Part shown: in pieces, positions 61,889-64,000 of the stretch
Position numbering within the stretch: position 1 is the first letter of the stretch
Layout: every line of letters begins with the position of its first letter
From: Thermotomaculum hydrothermale
GTDB lineage: Bacteria > Acidobacteriota > Holophagae > Thermotomaculales > Thermotomaculaceae
DNA length: 64,000 nucleotides
Direction of reading: 5' to 3'
NCBI RefSeq assembly: GCF_016592575.1
Contig: NZ_AP017470.1
Span: forward strand, 1,077,471-1,141,470
The notes under the pieces: generated by a model
What the model was told of the DNA's origin: nothing
Database searches by the model: none
What the model saw: only the letters and a program-made list of their open reading frames with translations
Made by a program: the position numbers and the translations under genes

Positions 61889-62364
61889 ATTGCAAAGAGA
61901 TTCAAAAACTAATTCCACTGTATTTAAAAGGCTTACTTGATGAAAATAAAAAAATTGAAATTGAAAAGCATATAGCTTTATGCAAAGAATGCACAGATAC
62001 TTTAAGATTGGAAAAACAAATAGAAGAAAGCCTTTCTGAATTTTTTGAGGAAGAATTTGAAAAAGCAACCCCTTTGAATATTGAATTTAAAGAAACTAAA
62101 AAAGAAACATTCCTAAAGTTTAGTATGTTTAATAAACTTGCTATTGCAATTGCTGCAAGTTTTTTTATTGCATTTATCATTTTCCTCTCTGGAAAACAAA
62201 AAAATAAAACAATAAAAATAACAACTCCTGTTATCCGCACCGTACAATTCTCATCCCCAATAATAAAGGATGTGGTTTTTATAGACGGAAAACTTAAAAC
62301 AAGGGTAAACAAAGTAGGTGACAATATCTATATGATTAAAATATTAGGAGGAAGAAATGATTAA
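61885..62364 (+). CDS. membrane anti-sigma factor with zf-HC2 motif
   Basis: This 159-residue protein opens MNCKEIQKLIPLYLKGLLDENKKIEIEKHIALCKECTDTL, with Cys3, His and CKEC forming the H-x3-C-x2-C zinc-binding anti-sigma domain. A single membrane helix lies at about 88-106 (LAIAIAASFFIAFIIFL), followed by a short outer part. It overlaps the sigma gene by 4 nt and the next gene by 8 nt. Confidence 0.85.
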   Translation: MNCKEIQKLIPLYLKGLLDENKKIEIEKHIALCKECTDTLRLEKQIEESLSEFFEEEFEKATPLNIEFKETKKETFLKFSMFNKLAIAIAASFFIAFIIFLSGKQKNKTIKITTPVIRTVQFSSPIIKDVVFIDGKLKTRVNKVGDNIYMIKILGGRND

Positions 62365-63097
62365 AAGATTTTTGGTTTTCCTGCTTGTGTTAACAACCTT
62401 TTTAAACGGGATATACTCTTTCTCAGAAGATAAAGAAATTCCCGCAAGGCTTCAAACAGAGGTAATTAAACTCAGGCATATAAGCTTTACAAAGCCTATA
62501 GAAGAGACAATTAAAACAATAATTGATACAGATTATTCAGGAAATGCATTCTTTACTTTTGACAAGAAAAACAATGCAATTATAGTTACAGCAACAAATG
62601 TAACAATTGACAAAATTAAAAGGTTTATAAACAAGTTTGATGTAAAGGGAATTCCTGTGAATTTAAAGATTTACATTTTGACCGAGTCAAAAGAAAAAGG
62701 GGATATTAAAAAACTCCCTAAAAGCCTTGTTAACAAACTTGAAAAAATAAATATTTATGGTGCCGAAATCCTTGCAAACGCTTTTATAACAAGCAAAACA
62801 GGTAAAAGCGTTATGGTAAGCCTCAAAGACCCTGATTATGGCACCCAGTTTCAGATAACCTTTTTTCTTACAGAAGACGGAAATAAAATAGGGCTTTACG
62901 ATTTTACCGTGTATAAAATTACCAAAGAAAAAGTCCAGGCATATTATAAAGACAAACCAATTCCGTCACAAGATGTTTACAAAAAATGGAAAATTATTCA
63001 GTCCTCTTACAGCATATCTCCAAATGACCCTCTAATAATAGGGATAAGCGGTGACAACAATGTTGACTACATATTTGCGGTGACAATGATTAAATAA
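62357..63097 (+). CDS. exported protein with secretin-N-like domain
   Basis: This 246-residue exported protein has signal MIKRFLVFLLVLTTFLNGIYSFS. The next part, VIKLRHISFTKPIEETIKTI, then ITVDKK-like FDKKNNAIIVTATNVTIDKIKRFINKFD, follows the secretin_N (type II/III secretion ring) pattern. The second half is an unassigned beta-rich domain. It is too short for a secretin channel, so it may be a periplasmic regulator or adaptor that shares the fold. It is coupled to an ECF sigma/anti-sigma pair, which suggests it is the sensed or regulated component. Confidence 0.62.
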   Translation: MIKRFLVFLLVLTTFLNGIYSFSEDKEIPARLQTEVIKLRHISFTKPIEETIKTIIDTDYSGNAFFTFDKKNNAIIVTATNVTIDKIKRFINKFDVKGIPVNLKIYILTESKEKGDIKKLPKSLVNKLEKINIYGAEILANAFITSKTGKSVMVSLKDPDYGTQFQITFFLTEDGNKIGLYDFTVYKITKEKVQAYYKDKPIPSQDVYKKWKIIQSSYSISPNDPLIIGISGDNNVDYIFAVTMIK

Positions 63098-63124
63098 CTT
63101 AAAGTAAACAGGTTAATCTGCTAT

Positions 63125-63151
63125 AATCCCCCTATAAAAGGGGGATTTTTT
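63125..63151 (+). terminator. rho-independent terminator overlapping the next ribosome-binding region
   Basis: Stem AATCCCCC/GGGGGATT (63125-63132, 63140-63147) with 7-nt loop TATAAAA is followed by six T. The GGGGGA of the 3' arm is also the only Shine-Dalgarno-like element before the ATG at 63153. Confidence 0.8.
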
Positions 63152-63152
63152 C

Positions 63153-63908
63153 ATGATTGTGCTTTTAACTGACTTCGGGCTAAAAGATGAATATGTTGCT
63201 GAGATGAAAGCAGCTATAAAATACATTGAACCGTCTGTTGAAATAATAGATTTAACACACTTTGTTGAATCTGGAAACATAAAACACGGGCAATTTTTTT
63301 TAAAATACTCATACAAATTTTTCCCCAAAAACACAATATTTGTTGCAGTTGTTGACCCTGGAGTCGGGGGAGAAAGGGCTGAGGTTTGTGTCAGGTTTGA
63401 AGAAAGGTGGTTTATAACACCTGATAATGGAATACTAAGCTTTGCACAAAATGGAATTGTTTACAGGATAAAAAATGTTAAAAACCCCATTACAAAATCA
63501 ATTAGCAACACTTTTCACGGTAGAGATATTTTTGCCCCTGCTGCAGCATACCTCTATCAGGGAAGAGGAGATTTTTTTGAAAGAATTGAAAACTTAAGCA
63601 CTTTGTTAGAGTTAGAAGAGGTTAAAAGTTTAAATCAGTTAGACAGAGGAGAAATTCTCCACATTGACAACTTTGGCAATATTATTACTAACATTTCAGA
63701 CAAACTCTTTGAAAAAATTAAGATTGAAGTAAACGGAAAGACAATATCCCACTTTGCAAATAGCTTTGAAGAGGCAAAGCTAAAAGGATACGACCTATTT
63801 ATCTCAAATGGGAGTAAAGGCTTACTGGAAATTGCTTCTCCTCAAAACAATGCTGCAAAAATTTTGAATGCAAAAATATCTCAAAAAATAAAAATATCGG
63901 AGGTGTAA
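63153..63908 (+). CDS. SAM hydroxide adenosyltransferase (DUF62 family)
   Basis: This 251-residue protein of the DUF62/PF01887 family hydrolyses SAM to adenosine and methionine or similar. It starts MIVLLTDFGLKDEYVAEMKAAI, with the family strand and Asp, then VAVVDPGVGGERAEVCVR, ITPDNGILSF, SNTFHGRDIFAPAAAYLY (catalytic His/Asp region), and in the C-terminal domain HIDNFGNIITNIS. Its Shine-Dalgarno sits in the hairpin of a terminator, so translation may depend on its own transcript start. It abuts the next gene. Confidence 0.9.
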   Translation: MIVLLTDFGLKDEYVAEMKAAIKYIEPSVEIIDLTHFVESGNIKHGQFFLKYSYKFFPKNTIFVAVVDPGVGGERAEVCVRFEERWFITPDNGILSFAQNGIVYRIKNVKNPITKSISNTFHGRDIFAPAAAYLYQGRGDFFERIENLSTLLELEEVKSLNQLDRGEILHIDNFGNIITNISDKLFEKIKIEVNGKTISHFANSFEEAKLKGYDLFISNGSKGLLEIASPQNNAAKILNAKISQKIKISEV

Positions 63909-64000
63909 ATGTCAATACTAAGAGCTAAAAAAAAGAAAAAAAGACCTGTTTTAAAATTTATTGTCGTTTTAATTATCGTCTGGGCGGCAAGCGGGCTATA
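63909..64000 (+). CDS. partial CDS, membrane-anchored protein
   Basis: The ATG at 63909 is directly after the stop of the SAM hydrolase gene and has GGAGGTG upstream. The 30 readable residues start MSILRAKKKKKRPVLKF and then a hydrophobic segment IVVLIIVWAASGL, so it is anchored with a basic N-terminal cytoplasmic side. The window ends within it; no family can be named. Confidence 0.6.
   Translation, partial: MSILRAKKKKKRPVLKFIVVLIIVWAASGL

Overview
The window is AT-rich chromosomal DNA from a Gram-negative bacterium. The envelope genes show the cell type: a CMP-Kdo synthetase for lipopolysaccharide, a TolC/RND efflux operon, a LolB-like lipoprotein and an outer-membrane cytochrome conduit. 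Multiheme cytochromes, an electron-transfer flavoprotein, a ferredoxin and an acetyl-CoA synthetase module point to an anaerobic or microaerobic organism that respires with metals or other extracellular acceptors and uses acetate or organic acids. The phylum cannot be fixed from the sequence alone. No rRNA, CRISPR array, insertion sequence or prophage was seen.

Left part (1-20.3 kb). A partial CTP synthase and KdsB abut, so CTP supply sits beside a CTP-consuming step. Next on the minus strand is a probable operon of radical SAM enzyme, ABC ATPase, permease and binding lipoprotein, followed by two poorly characterised genes (an orphan coiled-coil protein and a DUF2971-like protein). A divergent NatAB-type exporter, a Flp-pilin-like protein and etfBA follow. 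A housekeeping operon then runs TPR protein, LolB-like lipoprotein, ispE, tilS, ftsH, folP, each gene overlapping or close to the next.

Middle (20.3-43.3 kb). This holds the RNase P RNA, tRNA-Thr(TGT) with a tRNA relic beside it, a FecR-domain protein, and a long minus-strand operon: cca-type nucleotidyltransferase, PhnP-like hydrolase, two exported proteins, pcm, hflK, hflC, RsbW-like kinase and STAS protein. A methionine gamma-lyase-type enzyme, a thiolase and a DUF3592 protein follow. The TetR-TolC-MFP-RND-RND efflux operon has two RND pumps that share a 1,095-bp tract identical by eye.

Right part (43.3-64 kb). The most striking system is a porin-cytochrome extracellular electron transfer operon (MtrB-like barrel, decaheme MtrA-like cytochrome, octaheme secreted cytochrome). 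Its promoter carries an 18-bp motif nearly identical to one in front of an adjacent ArsR-family gene, which suggests redox- or metal-linked control; a ferredoxin lies between. Divergent from these is acs-pat-acuB-acuC: acetyl-CoA synthetase with a complete acetylation/deacetylation control set. Then come a cluster of tRNA-Thr(CGT) and three aberrant tRNA-Lys-like elements with 8-nt anticodon loops, a UspA-MntH pair, and a peroxiredoxin with a 28-codon leader ORF facing a PerR/Fur gene. The window ends with a flavoprotein, a YhcC-like radical SAM protein, an ECF sigma/anti-sigma/secretin-N-like operon, a SAM hydroxide adenosyltransferase and a truncated membrane protein.
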